64,000 bases of DNA from Bettongia penicillata ogilbyi (lineage: Eukaryota; Chordata; Mammalia; Diprotodontia; Potoroidae): contig JAJHZJ010000694.1 in the NCBI GenBank assembly GCA_023548195.1, forward strand, positions 3,440,501-3,504,500. Reading direction: 5' to 3'. Made by a program: the position numbers and the translations under genes. Position 1 is the stretch's first letter, and every line of letters begins with the position of its first letter. Below are positions 34,415 to 45,035 of this stretch, piece by piece. Under the pieces are notes generated by a model, which worked only from the letters and a program-made list of their open reading frames with translations, did not search any database and was not told where the DNA came from.

Positions 34415-34590
34415 CTTGGTTCTGTAGGCTCCCTAGAGACCAGGGACCACATCCTGGCTTTGCTGCTTACTACCTGTGTGACCTTGGGGAAATAACGTCT
34501 TCGGGCCTGTATTTCTTCATCTATTAAATGAAGCAATATGTCTAGGTAATTTCTAAGGCCTCTTCTAGATGTAAATTCATGATTCAGGGA
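34415..34590 (+). mobile_element. MIR-type SINE
   Basis: TTGCTGCTTACTACCTGTGT, GACCTTGGGGAAATAACGTC, TTCGGGCCTGTATTTCTTCA and AAGGCCTCTTCTAGATGTAA. Confidence 0.7.
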
Positions 34591-34748
34591 TATGGCTCTT
34601 CTTTACCTATGAAGGCAGTCACCTGCCCCATCCACAGGAAGCTCCTACCTCAATCTAACAGCCAGGTCAACACTTGCCTCAGACCTACTCGAACTCTGTC
34701 GCCTTCTGATGGCTGCCTCAATGACAACATCTCTGAAGCCTGGATTTT

Positions 34749-34789
34749 ATCATCATCATCATCATTCCCATCATCATCAATCTTCTTAT

Positions 34790-34824
<35 letters not shown>
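34749..34824. repeat. (ATC)n followed by (GT)n microsatellite
   Basis: CATCATCATCATCAT units at about 34750-34779, then 15 GT units ending at 34824. Confidence 0.95.
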
Positions 34825-34826
<2 letters not shown>

Positions 34827-34895
34827 TTCAGGTGGAAATGATCCTGGGACAAGTGGCTCTTCAGCCATTATTTTTATCATATTTAATGTTCTATG

Positions 34896-35055
34896 GGCAG
34901 CTAGGTGGCGCAGTGGATACAGTGCCAGGTCTGGAGTCAGGAAAACTCATCTTCCTGAGTTCAAATCCAACCTCAGACCCTGGGCAAGTCACTTAATCCT
35001 ATTTGCCTCAACAAGAGACTCTTGAAGGGGTAGATAAAATAACCACTTTTGGTAA
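34896..35055 (+). mobile_element. tRNA-derived marsupial SINE
   Basis: GGGCAGCTAGGTGGCGCAGT, GGATACAGTGCCAGGTCTGG, CTGAGTTCAAATCCAACCTC and GGGCAAGTCACTTAATCCTA. The head is close to consensus, and the middle (the usual ACTTACTAGCTGTGTGAC stretch) is deleted. Confidence 0.92.
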
Positions 35056-35409
35056 TTAAATAAAATCATTTCAATGTAAATCCATTTTCTCCAGTCTCAT
35101 TTAAAACATCTTTGAGACAATTTCATATAGGATAATGGGATTATGTGCCTCATCCTTCTACCACCTAATGTTGATTTCTCTATCCTATGTCTGTATTTTG
35201 AAAGTTCTTTTGTTTCATGTAGTTTGGAGACTCTTCATATTTGTCATGGTGAAATTTTGTACCTTCCCAAATGCCTAGTATAGTAACTACAGTTTTCATG
35301 GTGAATGAGTAATTACTTCTTATAGTTGAATAAAAGTAGTATTGTTATTAATAAGAATTACAATAATATGCAAATAAACATTTAATTTTCATTTTCTATG
35401 ATTTTGCAT

Positions 35410-35725
35410 AAGCTTGGAAAAGCCTCATGCCTGGAAAGTCCTCCTTACTTACTTTTATCTCACAGAATCCCTTCCTTCAAGGCTTATCTCCAGTGGACAT
35501 CTTGCAGGAATTATCTTTATCCCCTCCGTTGCTGGTGCCTTGCCTCTCCCAAATCACATGTATTTACTTGTCTACGTACATGCTGTTTCTCTCCAGTACA
35601 GTGTAATCTTGAAGTCAGGGACAATTTCATTTTTCTTTTTCTATCCCCAGTGCCTAAAACCTTGTCTGGGATATAGAAAAAGCTTAGCAAGTGCTTGGTG
35701 ACTGAATACTGAATTGTGACTCATA
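35410..35725 (+). mobile_element. LINE-2 3' end
   Basis: CTTCCTTCAAGGCTTATCTC, TGTATTTACTTGTCTACGTA, TCTTGAAGTCAGGGACAATT and GCTTAGCAAGTGCTTGGTGA. Confidence 0.75.
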
Positions 35726-35799
35726 TAATATTTTCCTCACAACTTCCTTTTGAGAAAGTTAATGTAAATATTATTACGCCCACTATACGGTCAAGTCCT

Positions 35800-36258
35800 C
35801 AGTCTCACCAATCACCTTGCCCTCCGTAACACTTGACCCACTTCAGCTCAGCTCATTGGTGGCTGCCTCTTCCAGATCCCTGTTTCAGTGACTGCCCACA
35901 CTATGTTTCACCCACCATTCATACCCAGCATGCTTCACCATCACTCCCTGCTCTCTGACCATATTCACTCTCCCATTCCAACTCCCATCCCTGCCTCACT
36001 CTTCACTTCTAGTACTATGAATCATGATGAAAGGAGCTCTGAGTAAAAAGTGTAAGTCTACATACAACATGGTCCCTGTCACGATTCCTTTCACCTTATA
36101 GACCAAGATGCTCCTCTTTGGCCAATATTTCCTCAGCTGCTTTGCCTCACCTATAATTACGTGAACTCTTTGAAGGCAAGGTCTGTCTTGGCGTTTATAT
36201 TTATATCACAGGTATTTAGCATCTACTAAGTGCTTAATAAATACTTTTTAATTCCCTT
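35800..36258 (+). mobile_element. LINE-2-like 3' region, diverged
   Basis: C/T-rich text at 35810-36010, then GTGAACTCTTTGAAGGCAAG, GTATTTAGCATCTACTAAGT and GCTTAATAAATAC, the L2 end. Confidence 0.55.
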
Positions 36259-36582
36259 TTTAAACATTTTCCAGCACTCCTCTGCACATCTGTTCATGAA
36301 GATGGGTTCTCTATTACTTAACAGGCATATTTTTAATTCATACACATTTTAAAAAAATTAATAAAACAAAACTTTTAATTCATTCTTTCAATCACTCATG
36401 AATTCATTTCCCCTGATTTCCTAGAGAAGGAAAGGGAGGCTCTGAAGTGAAGGAAGTGGCTTGCAGAGGTTGTATATTTATTGAGGCGTCAGAAGCAGGA
36501 CTAGATACAAAACATCCTGACTCAGAATTGAGTTCTGTTTCCATTTCGGTAGGCTGCCTTTCATCTCATAATTGCCAGGATT

Positions 36583-36832
36583 TTTATTGTTCAGTCCTTT
36601 CAGTCATATCTGACTCTTCATGACGCCATCTGGGGTTTTCTTGGCAAAGATACTGGAGGAGTTCTCCATTTCCTTCTTCAGCTCATTTTATACCTGAGGA
36701 ACCTGAGGTAGATGGGATTAAGGGACTTGCCCTGAGCCACACAGCTAATACATTTCTGAGATCTGATTTGAATTCAGCTCTTCTGACTTCAGGCCTGGCG
36801 CTCTACCCACTGAGCCATCTAGTTGCTAGGAT
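36583..36832 (-). mobile_element. tRNA-derived marsupial SINE, full length
   Basis: TGTTCAGTCCTTTCAGTCAT, TTTTCTTGGCAAAGATACTG, AGCTCATTTTATACCTGAGG, CGCTCTACCCACTGAGCCAT and CTAGTTGCT. Confidence 0.93.
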
Positions 36833-36944
36833 TTGACAGTGAACTAGGATTAAGAATGATGATAAAGGGAAATTAAAGATGAAGAAGAAAAATATCAATT
36901 TTTACCTTGGGCATTGATTTTTCTTAAAAGTTGTTAAAAACCCA

Positions 36945-37060
36945 GTTGAATTTTTGTTTTATTATTAATTTTTTTAGAGTTTAAATTTTTATTATTTTTA
37001 AAAATATTTTATTTTATTAATTTTTTATTATGTAAATTTTTAAATTAATTAAAAAAATGT
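36945..37060. repeat. AT-rich low-complexity tract
   Basis: Almost only A and T, with ATTTTATTTTATTAATTTTT-like units and a self-complementary TTTAAATTAATTAAA. Confidence 0.85.
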
Positions 37061-37450
37061 GCTTGACTTAAAAATATGCTTGTTAATGAACAGGGAACCC
37101 ATCATCGTGAACAGAAGTGTAATGGTGTGCTGGAAAATGTTTAACAATTGTCTCTCTAGGAAAAATGTAGACATGACACCTTTTAAGTTTAATCTTCTTA
37201 ATTAAAATTTTCTCTGTTACTTTACAAAGACTAGATAATCAACAAAACAGTAAAGAAAATATTTTTGATGTATAGCATTTGCCGGTTTCTGAAGTGTAAA
37301 TGCTAATGCAGGAAATTTAGCAGTTGGCTCTTGGGAACTGGTTCCAGCTGGTTCCAGGCTACTGTTGGTTATAAATCAATGGGAACCTGAATGTAGAATA
37401 CTTTCTAATGCTTAGGCAAATGACGCACCTTATAATTCTGATGATTTAAA
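37061..37450. other. Candidate conserved non-coding region
   Basis: Repeat-free sequence with CATCATCGTGAACAGAAGTG, TTAATCTTCTTAATTAAAAT, a GGAACTGGTTCCAGCTGGTT direct/inverted motif (37332-37361) and AAATGACGCACCTTATAATT. Confidence 0.35.
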
Positions 37451-37461
37451 TGTCACTGTGA

Positions 37462-37650
37462 TGGAATGGTCAGAATAATGGAGCTAGTTTTGTAGGATCT
37501 AAGGTGTGAATCCCTGTTCTACTACTTACCACTTTTATGACCCTAAGCAAGTCATTTAACTTCTTTGGGCCTTAGTTTTCCCACTTACACAATAAAAGAG
37601 CTGAAAGAGATGATTTATAAGGGGCTCTAAATTACTCCAGGCACTGAGCC
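37462..37650 (+). mobile_element. MIR-type SINE
   Basis: GTGTGAATCCCTGTTCTACT, AAGCAAGTCATTTAACTTCT and TTGGGCCTTAGTTTTCCCAC. Confidence 0.7.
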
Positions 37651-37689
37651 CATTTGGTGGAAGTATTCCTAAATTCCAAGTTTAGAAAT

Positions 37690-38600
37690 ATTTTTTTGAG
37701 GCACACATAAAATTTCTCTAAAAAACTGCAGGTATACAATGTAAATTCCAGAAGGATAATAAGTGTCACAGTTACATGCAAATGTGTTTTTTATTCAAGT
37801 CAAGATTTAGAAATTCATGTGTAGTTGTGCCTATTTGCTTCTCTGCATAGGGCCCTCAAAATGGTGGCTATGAGGAACTCTGAAATTTTATAATTTGCAA
37901 TTATGACATGTTTCAAGTGACAGCATTGTAAATACTGAATAATAACGTATTTCTGACCGAGCCCTCAGGAGACAAGAGAGGAAAATGAGAATGGAGGAGA
38001 ATTAAAACTGACAAGAGAGAGACTGCACATAAGATAAATAGCAAGTGCTGTTCTGTCAGACTGACACAGTACTCTGAGCCATTCCGCATGATTGCCTGAT
38101 TGATAGTATCATCTACAGTAGGAACGTCCAGTAATACAAGAGCAGATAACGTACCGTCATCGGTATTGAGAAATAAATCATTAAACAATATTAACTTGCG
38201 CTATTGTAATGCTAATGTGAACAAAGTGAAGTGATGACATTGCCACCAGTGGGGCCCTCTGATGGGTGTCTGGCCTCATATGCTTCTGTAATTTGGTAAG
38301 AAAGTAAAGCAAGCATGAGACAACTTGTAGATTAAGTGTGACCATGCGCATAAGGATGATGATGTCTGTAGAAGTGTTATTACAATTGTGCTTTAATAAT
38401 CTGACAATAGAATGATGGGAGAACATAGTTTGCTTGCAGAGATAATTCATACCCTGACCCGAAACTCCTGAATAATTAACCCTTTCTTCCAAATACTTTC
38501 CTCCAGGAATTTTTTGGATAAACTCTCTGGTTACTTATGAGAAACTAAACAAATAAGGATTTGTTCAGTTGCAATTTTGCCTAATATCATGCTAAAGGTT
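37690..38600. other. Candidate conserved non-coding region, CpG-retaining
   Basis: No recognisable transposon over about 900 bases. A CpG cluster lies at 37940-38400 (AATAACGTATT, TGACCGAGCC, ATTCCGCATG, GGAACGTCC, GATAACGTACCGTCATCGGT, CTTGCGCTATTG, CATGCGCATAAG). Short minus-strand frames (91 and 103 residues) show no domain that I recognise. Confidence 0.45.
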
Positions 38601-38629
38601 GCTACTAGAATGTGGTTCTTTCTTGTAAA

Positions 38630-38820
38630 TGGCAGTGAAGTATATCAGAAAGAGAAATAGATTTAGAATTTCAGAGTCTGGGTTCAAATCCCTCCTTGGT
38701 GTGTCCTTGGGCAAGTAATTTCATCTCTACTCACTTTACTTCTTTATATGTAAAATGATGCAGTTGAGATTGATGATTCCCAAGGTCTCTTCCAGCTCTA
38801 AATCTTATGAGCCTATGAGG
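38630..38820 (+). mobile_element. MIR-type SINE
   Basis: GTCTGGGTTCAAATCCCTCC, TCCTTGGGCAAGTAATTTCA and AAGGTCTCTTCCAGCTCTAA. Confidence 0.75.
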
Positions 38821-39224
38821 AACAAGGACAGTTTTAGGTAAAATGAGGACATTTATTGTTATCAACTCACCCTCTATGTTTTGTATCTTTTCTCTACTCT
38901 CCCTTCCCCTCCCCACAGCATCTACTTCTAGCTTACCCTTCAGACCCCAATGATTTCTCTTCCATGCTCCCTTCTCCCCCAACAAAGCTTGCTCTTGGGA
39001 AAGGATAAGTGTCACCCATGCCCATATTTTTTAGGTTTGAAACTGATCAGCACCATGGCCAGGGATAGCAACCCTCCTGGAGTCAGAACTGAGGCTGGAG
39101 GATGGTAGTGAAACTTTTGTAAGCTGAACTGAAGAATACAACCTTAGTCTGGAATTTAAGGAAGAAAAGAAGGAAAGAAGTTGCCTTCTTTGTGCCAGAT
39201 CCAGAATCAGTGTTGTGTTTTTAT

Positions 39225-39360
39225 AAATATTATCTCTTTTGATTATCACAGCAAAGGAGATAGGTGCACAATATCCTCATTGTACAGTTGAGGATACTGA
39301 GGCAAACAGAGGTTAAGTGACTTGCCCAGGGTCACACAGCTGCCTCTTGGGAAGTCTGTT
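39225..39360 (-). mobile_element. MIR-type SINE fragment
   Basis: ATATTATCTCTTTTGATTAT, TACTGAGGCAAACAGAGGTT and AAGTGACTTGCCCAGGGTCA, in reversed order. Confidence 0.75.
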
Positions 39361-39846
39361 AAGTAGTACTTAGGGTTCTTGACTTTTATGCTTCCAGGTA
39401 GTTTATATTGTTTATAGAAAGAATGAGACTTACCAGAACCTCCTGCCTGAAAGAAGGGCTAAAAGTATATGGGTTTATGTAGGAGAAATTTCTCTGATTT
39501 ATATATATTTTTGTGACTTCCTCCTGGTGCACTTTCTGACAGGGAAGCAGACAGGGCAGAATGTTAATATCTCTGTACTTCTTTCCTTTCTAAACTTTGA
39601 TATTTTAGCAATGTCTTTGATGTTGTCCCCATGGTTTGAGGGGTATATGTTCCAGTGAAAACTGAAAATATGTTGAGAAGGTCTTTCAGAGACATTTTTG
39701 GGGATATTTCAGAGAATTATAATTGTTGAAATGTTACCCTATCTCTGGGCATATTTTGAGAGTTCAGATGTAATACTATGATTCTATTTACAGCTAATAA
39801 GTTAAAGAAGGCCTCAATTTTCTCTTGTACTATAGAATTCAATTTT

Positions 39847-39858
39847 AAAACTGTAAAG
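39847..39858. repeat. Left target-site duplication of the HAL1 element
   Basis: AAAACTGTAAAG, repeated exactly at 43279-43290. Confidence 0.93.
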
Positions 39859-40071
39859 GGGGCAGAGCCAAGATAACGGAGTAGAAAGATGCACATATAC
39901 TAGCTCTTCCCCCACAGCCCATAAAATACCTGTAAAGAAAAACTCTCAACAAATCCTAGAGCAGCAGAAGCCACAGAACAACAGAGTGGAGAATATTTCC
40001 AGCCCAGGATGACCTGAAAGGCCAATGGGAATTGTCTGTCATATGGGATGCAAAGAGGAGCCCAGCCCACC

Positions 40072-40541
40072 TTGGCCACAATGTTCTTAGGAGTTTCTCT
40101 TTTTGGATCTCTTTCAGGAGGTCATGAATTGATTCTTTCAATATTTATTTTGCCCTCTGGTTCTAGGATATCAGGGCAGTTTTCCTTGATAATTCCATGT
40201 AAGATGATGTGTAGGCTCTTTTTTTTTTTGGTCATAGCCTTCAGGTAGTTCCATAATTTTTAAATTGTCTCTCCTGGGTCTATTTTCCAGGTCAGTTGTT
40301 TTTCCAATGAGATATTTCACATTCTCTTCCATTTTTTCATTCTTTTGGTTTTGTTTTGTAATTTCTTGGTTTCTCATAAAGTCATTAGCTTCCATCTTTT
40401 CCATTCTAATTTTTAAAGGTCTATTTTCTTCAGTGAGCTTTTGAACCTCCTTTTCCATTTGGCTAATTCTACTTTTTAAAGCATTCTTCTCCTCATTGGC
40501 TGGGGATTGCACTCCCGAGGCCTGCTCTTGTACTCCTCCCA
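40072..40541 (-). repeat. Inverted duplicate of ORF1 and 5' UTR text inside the HAL1
   Basis: 40072-40500 is the reverse complement of 41520-41948 with only about four or five differences, including an identical 11-base homopolymer. 40500-40541 is the reverse complement of 40548-40589. At the left junction TTGGCCACA fits both the 5' UTR (TTGGCTACA in the copy at 1-673) and the reversed ORF1. The minus strand gains a 200-residue chimeric frame (40773-40171) made of 5' UTR then ORF1 text. Confidence 0.93.
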
Positions 40542-40589
40542 GAGCCATGGGAGGAGTACAAGAGCAGGCCTCGGGAGTGCAATCCCCAG
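40500..40589. repeat. Perfect inverted repeat, two 42-bp arms with a 6-bp loop
   Basis: Arms 40500-40541 and 40548-40589 are exact reverse complements. The loop is GAGCCA. GC-rich, so a very stable hairpin in single strands. Confidence 0.98.
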
Positions 40590-41154
40590 TCACAGTAGCA
40601 GCAGTTCGCAGATCCCTCAACCCACAGGCACCAAAAGTCAGAGATGGGATTTTTTTCAACTGGCCAAGAAGGGAGAAGGGCCTTCCCATATCTTTGGCCT
40701 CAAGTGGCGGCCACAGAAGCCACATCAGGCAGGCAGCAGCAGCTTCCACAGCAGCCCCTACAGTAGCCCGCATCCATTGTTGGATTGCGAAACCCCTGGG
40801 GGCACTGAGCAGCTTATTCTTACCTCAGCCCTGTGTAGAGGCCCTGCCCCCACCTAATACTCCTGGGGGACTTAAGCAGCTGATCTATATCTCACTCTGA
40901 ATGTTGGCCCTGCCCCCGCAATTTATCTTAATCTCAGCCCCCAGTGCTGGCTTTGGCTTGGCAGAACTGGAGGCAAATTGGTTGTGAAGACGGAACTCTA
41001 CTACTCAGATTCTGGGAACAAAAATTTCTTCTTGCTCCCAGACCAGTGTACACACTTCGTTGTGCCACCTTGGAGGAACTGAGATCTTACAGATCCCCAG
41101 AGTATACCCTATTCTTGACAAAAGACCCTAAAAGTCAAGTAACTGGTTGGGAAA

Positions 41155-42217
41155 ATGCCCATAAAAGGGAAAAAAAAAAGACTATAGAAGGTTACTTTCT
41201 TGGTGACCAGATTTCTTCTCCCATCCTATCAAATGAGGAAGAACAATGCTTACCATCAGGGAAAGACATAAAAGTCAAGGCTTCTGTATCCCAAACATCC
41301 AAAATAAAAATTCAATGATCTCAGGCCATGGAAGAGCTGAAAAAGGATTTTGAAAATCAAGTAAGAGTGGTGGAGGAAAAATTGGGAAGAGAAATGAGAG
41401 AGATGCAAAAAAATCATGAAAAGTGAGTCAACAACTTGCTAAAGGAGACCCCAAAAAATGCTGAAGAAAATAACACCTTTGAAAATAGGTTAACTCAATT
41501 GGCAAAAGAGGTTCAAAAAGCCAATGAGGAGAAGAATGCTTTAAAAAGTAGAATTAGCCAAATGGAAAAGGAGGTTCAAAAGCTCACTGAAGAAAATAGA
41601 CCTTTAAAAATTAGAATGGAACAGATGGAAGCTAATGACTTTATGAGAAACCAAGAAATTACAAAACAAAACCAAAAGAATGAAAAAATGGAAGAGAATG
41701 TGAAATATCTCATTGGAAAAACAACTGACCTGGAAAATAGACCCAGGAGAGACAATTTAAAAATTATGGGACTACCTGAAGGCTATGACCAAAAAAAAAA
41801 AGAGCCTACACATCATCTTTCATGAAATTATCAAGGAAAACTGCCCTGATATCCTAGAACCAAAGGGCAAAATAAATATTGAAAGAATCAATTCATGACC
41901 TCCTGAAAGAGATCCAAAAAGAGAAACTCCTAAGAACATTGTGGCCAAATCCAGAGTTCAAGAAGAAAATATTGCAAGCAGCTAGAAAGAAACAATTTGA
42001 GTATTGTGGAAATACAATCAGCATAACACATGATCTAGCAGCTTCTACATTAAGGAACTGAAGGGCATGGAATATGATATTCCAGAAGTCAAAGGAACTA
42101 GGACTAAAACCAAGAATCAGCTACCCAGAAAAACTGAATATAAAACTTCAGGGGGAAAAATGGTCTTTCAGTGAAATAGAGGACTTTCAAGCATTCTTGA
42201 TGAAAAAGCAGAGCTGA
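41155..42217 (+). pseudogene. L1/HAL1 ORF1 relic (RNA-binding coiled-coil protein)
   Basis: In the family ORF1 encodes a coiled-coil, RNA-binding chaperone of the retrotransposon RNP. Start ATG at 41155 (MPIKGKKKKTIEGYFLGDQ), also seen as MPPKGKNKTIEGYFLGEK in the copy at 62824. A stop at 41316 ends the first piece. The heptad-rich coiled coil follows (41436-41825; ISQMEKEVQKLTEENRPLKI), then the RRM-like part (RRDNLKIMGLPEGYDQ), where an A-run frameshift breaks the frame at about 41790. The C-terminal domain has ARKKQFEYCGNTISITHDLA (41975 on) and the stop is at 42215. There are at least three disabling changes. The length, about 354 codons, suits L1 ORF1. Confidence 0.9.
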
Positions 42218-42382
42218 AAAGAAAATTTAACTTTTGACACAAGGATCAAGAGAAGCATGAAAAGGTAAACAGGAAAGAGAAATCATAAGGGACTTACTAA
42301 AGTTGAACTGTTTACATTCCTACATGGAAAGACAATATTTGTAACTCTTGAAACTTTTTTCAGTATCTGAGTAGTTGGTGGG

Positions 42383-42385
<3 letters not shown>

Positions 42386-42416
<31 letters not shown>
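42386..42416. repeat. (CA)n microsatellite in the HAL1 3' UTR
   Basis: About 15 CA units. A comparable CA run sits at 12167-12184 in the 3' UTR of element B. Confidence 0.95.
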
Positions 42417-42419
<3 letters not shown>

Positions 42420-43278
42420 CACAGGATGAGATGAGTAGGATGGGATCATATCTAAAAAAATGAAATTAAGCAGTGAGAGAGGAATATATTTGGAGGACAA
42501 AGGGAGAAATGTAATAGGGCAAATTATCTCTCATAAAAGAGGCAAGTAAAAGACTTTTCAGCGGAGGGATAAAGGGCAGAGGCGAGAGAGAAAATATGAA
42601 GCTTATTCTCTTCATGTTTGTTTCAAGGAAGCAATAAAATGCACCCTCATTTTGGTATGAAAACCTATCTTACAATACAGGAAAGTGAGGGAGAAAGGGA
42701 TAAGTAGGGTGGGGGGGATGATGGAAGGGAGGTCAATGGGAGGAGGGAGCAATTAGAAGTCAACACTCTTGGGGAGGGACAAGGTCAAAAGAGAGAATCG
42801 AAGAAATGAGGGGCAGGATAGGATGGAGGGAAATATAGTTAGTCTTACACAACATGACTATTATGGAAGTCATTTGTAAGAACTACACATATTTGGCCTA
42901 TATTGAATTGCTTGCCTTCCCAATGGGGATGGGAGGGGAAGGAGGAAGGAAGAGAAGTTGGAACTCAAAGTTTTAGGAAAAACTGTTGAGTATTGTTCTT
43001 GCATACAACTAGGAAACAAGAAATACAGGTAATGGAAGTATAGAAGGAGTATAGAAGGAGTATAGAAATTTATCTTGCCCTACAGGACAAAAAAAGAAGA
43101 TGGGGATAAGGGAAGAGAGGAATGTCAGAAGGGAGGGCCGATTGGTGATAGGAGTAATTAGAATTCTGGGTGTCTTGGTGTGGGGGAGGGGAGAGATTGG
43201 GAGAAAATTTGAAACTCAAAATTTTGTGGAAATGAATGTTGAACATAAATTTAAAAAAGTATTCAAGCAAAAAAAAAG

Positions 43279-43290
43279 AAAACTGTAAAG
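43279..43290. repeat. Right target-site duplication of the HAL1 element
   Basis: AAAACTGTAAAG, identical to 39847-39858, directly after the A-rich tail. Confidence 0.93.
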
Positions 43291-43317
43291 TCATATAAAT
43301 GTAAATTATTGTAATTT

Positions 43318-43388
43318 CTATTGAAATTAATTATAATTAATTAATTATTAATTAATTATTAATTATTAATTAATTATAATTAATAAAT
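43318..43388. repeat. TTAATTAA-rich palindromic low-complexity tract
   Basis: Repeated TAATTAATTATTAATTA units, self-complementary over most of their length. Confidence 0.85.
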
Positions 43389-43639
43389 CTCATATTTCAA
43401 GGATATTTATATTTTAAATATTATCTTATAATGAAATCAAAGGCTTGTATATGCATTTAAGGAATTTCAATCATTTTGATCAGGTGAGGGAGAATTTTTG
43501 GGCAGGGAGGAAGGTGTATCTGGAAAACACTCCTAAAATCATTTCTAAATAGGCAGGAACTTATGATTCCTACGGAAAGTATATTCATCCATATTAAAGT
43601 ATTTATAATACAATTAGCAATAAAAAACATGGGCATAAG

Positions 43640-43830
43640 AGGTAAAGCATGGTACAGTGGAAAGACTGCTGGTTTTGGAATGAGAGGCTCTGCTTTCAAG
43701 TCCTACCTATTGCCTGGGCAATTGTAAGCAAGTCACTTTATTTCTCTGGGTTTCCTCATCTGTTAAACAAGTGGGTTGGATTCACGGGGCTCTAAGGTCC
43801 CTTTCAGTTCTAACTCTATAATTATAATGT
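43640..43830 (+). mobile_element. MIR/THER-type SINE
   Basis: GCATGGTACAGTGGAAAGAC, AGCAAGTCACTTTATTTCTC, TTTCCTCATCTGTTAAACAA and GGTCCCTTTCAGTTCTAACT. Confidence 0.75.
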
Positions 43831-44224
43831 GATAATCTGTAAATGAAAAAACTATGCAAAGCAATATGTTATCAACATAGAAATTCAGGGAAAGTCAAGG
43901 TCATTATGCCCTAGTTAATAGAGTCAGGGGAGGCTTCATGGAGGAGGTAGAATTTAATCTAAGTTCCAAAAGAGGTAAGATGGCAGAGAGAAAGAGCTCT
44001 ATGATGGCAAACATATAGAAATGTTGTATTTCCTAGTTTCATAAAACAGTTTTCTGTACACAAGGTACAATTGATAATTTGTTCTTCAATTTAATTAGTT
44101 CACTCATTTGGAATGCCCCTTTCTTGCTAGTCCTGCTATATAAATTCTATCTTCTAAGATCCAGCTTAAGTTATACCTCCTTTATCTTGCTTGTCTACTC
44201 TAGCCATCATTTACCATCATCTCC

Positions 44225-44310
44225 TTTATATATATACATATATATCTTGTAATATACACATATACACATAATATGTACATATGTACATATAATATGTACA
44301 CCTATATTTT
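44225..44310. repeat. TATA/TACA-rich low-complexity tract
   Basis: Alternating purine-pyrimidine units including ATATGTACATATGTACATAT, a self-complementary run. Confidence 0.85.
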
Positions 44311-44499
44311 AAGAAAAATAGTTTTCTGATTTCTCTAGTCATTTAATTTTTTTGTTTTAAATTTCTAATCCTTCTTTTCCTAACTAGATTATAAATTTTC
44401 TGGTATCAGGGACCGTATTTTTTAATTTTTTCCTCTTCCCTAATATACTTTAAACTGGTCTGAGCAACAGAATGTCTTTAATAAATAAGATATTAGAAT

Positions 44500-45035
44500 C
44501 ATACTATAAGAGACTTATTCAACTTTTCACCCAATTCCATCTAAAAGAGCCCTGACAAATGGTCATCTAATCCTCACTCAGACCCTTTCAGTGACAAGAT
44601 ATTCACTACATAATGAGAAAGTCCACTCCATTTTTGAACAGCTCTATTTATAAAGGTTTTTCTTATATTTACGTGAAATTTTCCTCCTTATTCTTTCTTT
44701 TGTTTCTAGTTCTACGCTCTGGAGCAATGTAGAGTAAGTCTAATCTCTTTTCCATGTGACAGTCCTTATGATATTTGAAAACAGCTATCATATCCCTCTC
44801 CCCCAAGTCTTCTTTTCTTTGGGCTAAATATTCCCTGTTCCTCTAAATGGAAATATTAGATATGACTTCCAGATTTTTTGCTATACTCTTTCCTTCTCCT
44901 AGATACATGTCTATAATGTGGTACCCAGAATTGAACACTGTGAGATCTCACTAATTTAGAATATAGCAAGACTATATCTGGATGCTATCAATAGAAGAAT
45001 GTAGAAAGTTTTTTAGGACCTTTTTACACTGTTTA
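44500..45035 (-). mobile_element. CR1/L3-type LINE relic
   Basis: CCATTTTTGAACAGCTCTAT, TTGGGCTAAATATTCCCTGT, TATAATGTGGTACCCAGAAT and TGAACACTGTGAGATCTCAC are in the order seen at 56300-56640. Confidence 0.6.

Larger units (their letters stand above)
39859..43278 (+). mobile_element. Complete HAL1-like (ORF1-only L1) retrotransposon, internally rearranged
   Basis: It starts GGGGCAGAGCCAAGATAACG and ends in an A-rich tail, with an exact 12-bp target-site duplication on both sides, so it is a whole retrotransposon insertion. Order: 5' UTR 39859-40071, an inverted duplicate of ORF1 and 5' UTR text 40072-40541, the rest of the 5' UTR to 41154, an ORF1 relic 41155-42217, and a 3' UTR with a CA tract. 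No ORF2 lies between the ORF1 stop and the 3' UTR, and copies A, B and 62058 join in the same way, so the absence is a family trait and not a private deletion. Such elements depend on L1 machinery in trans (known for HAL1). Without the inversion the length is about 2.9 kb. Confidence 0.9.

Noticed and set aside
34579..35025. 148-residue plus-strand frame
   Set aside because: It runs through a GT microsatellite and a tRNA-derived SINE, so it is not a gene.
40171..40773. A real gene on the minus strand
   Set aside because: The frame is a chimera of reversed 5' UTR and ORF1 made by the rearrangement. It is reported as a finding and not as a gene.
40496..40900. 116- and 134-residue plus-strand frames in the HAL1 5' UTR
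   Set aside because: They read GC-rich 5' UTR and the hairpin region. No match to ORF1, which starts at 41155.
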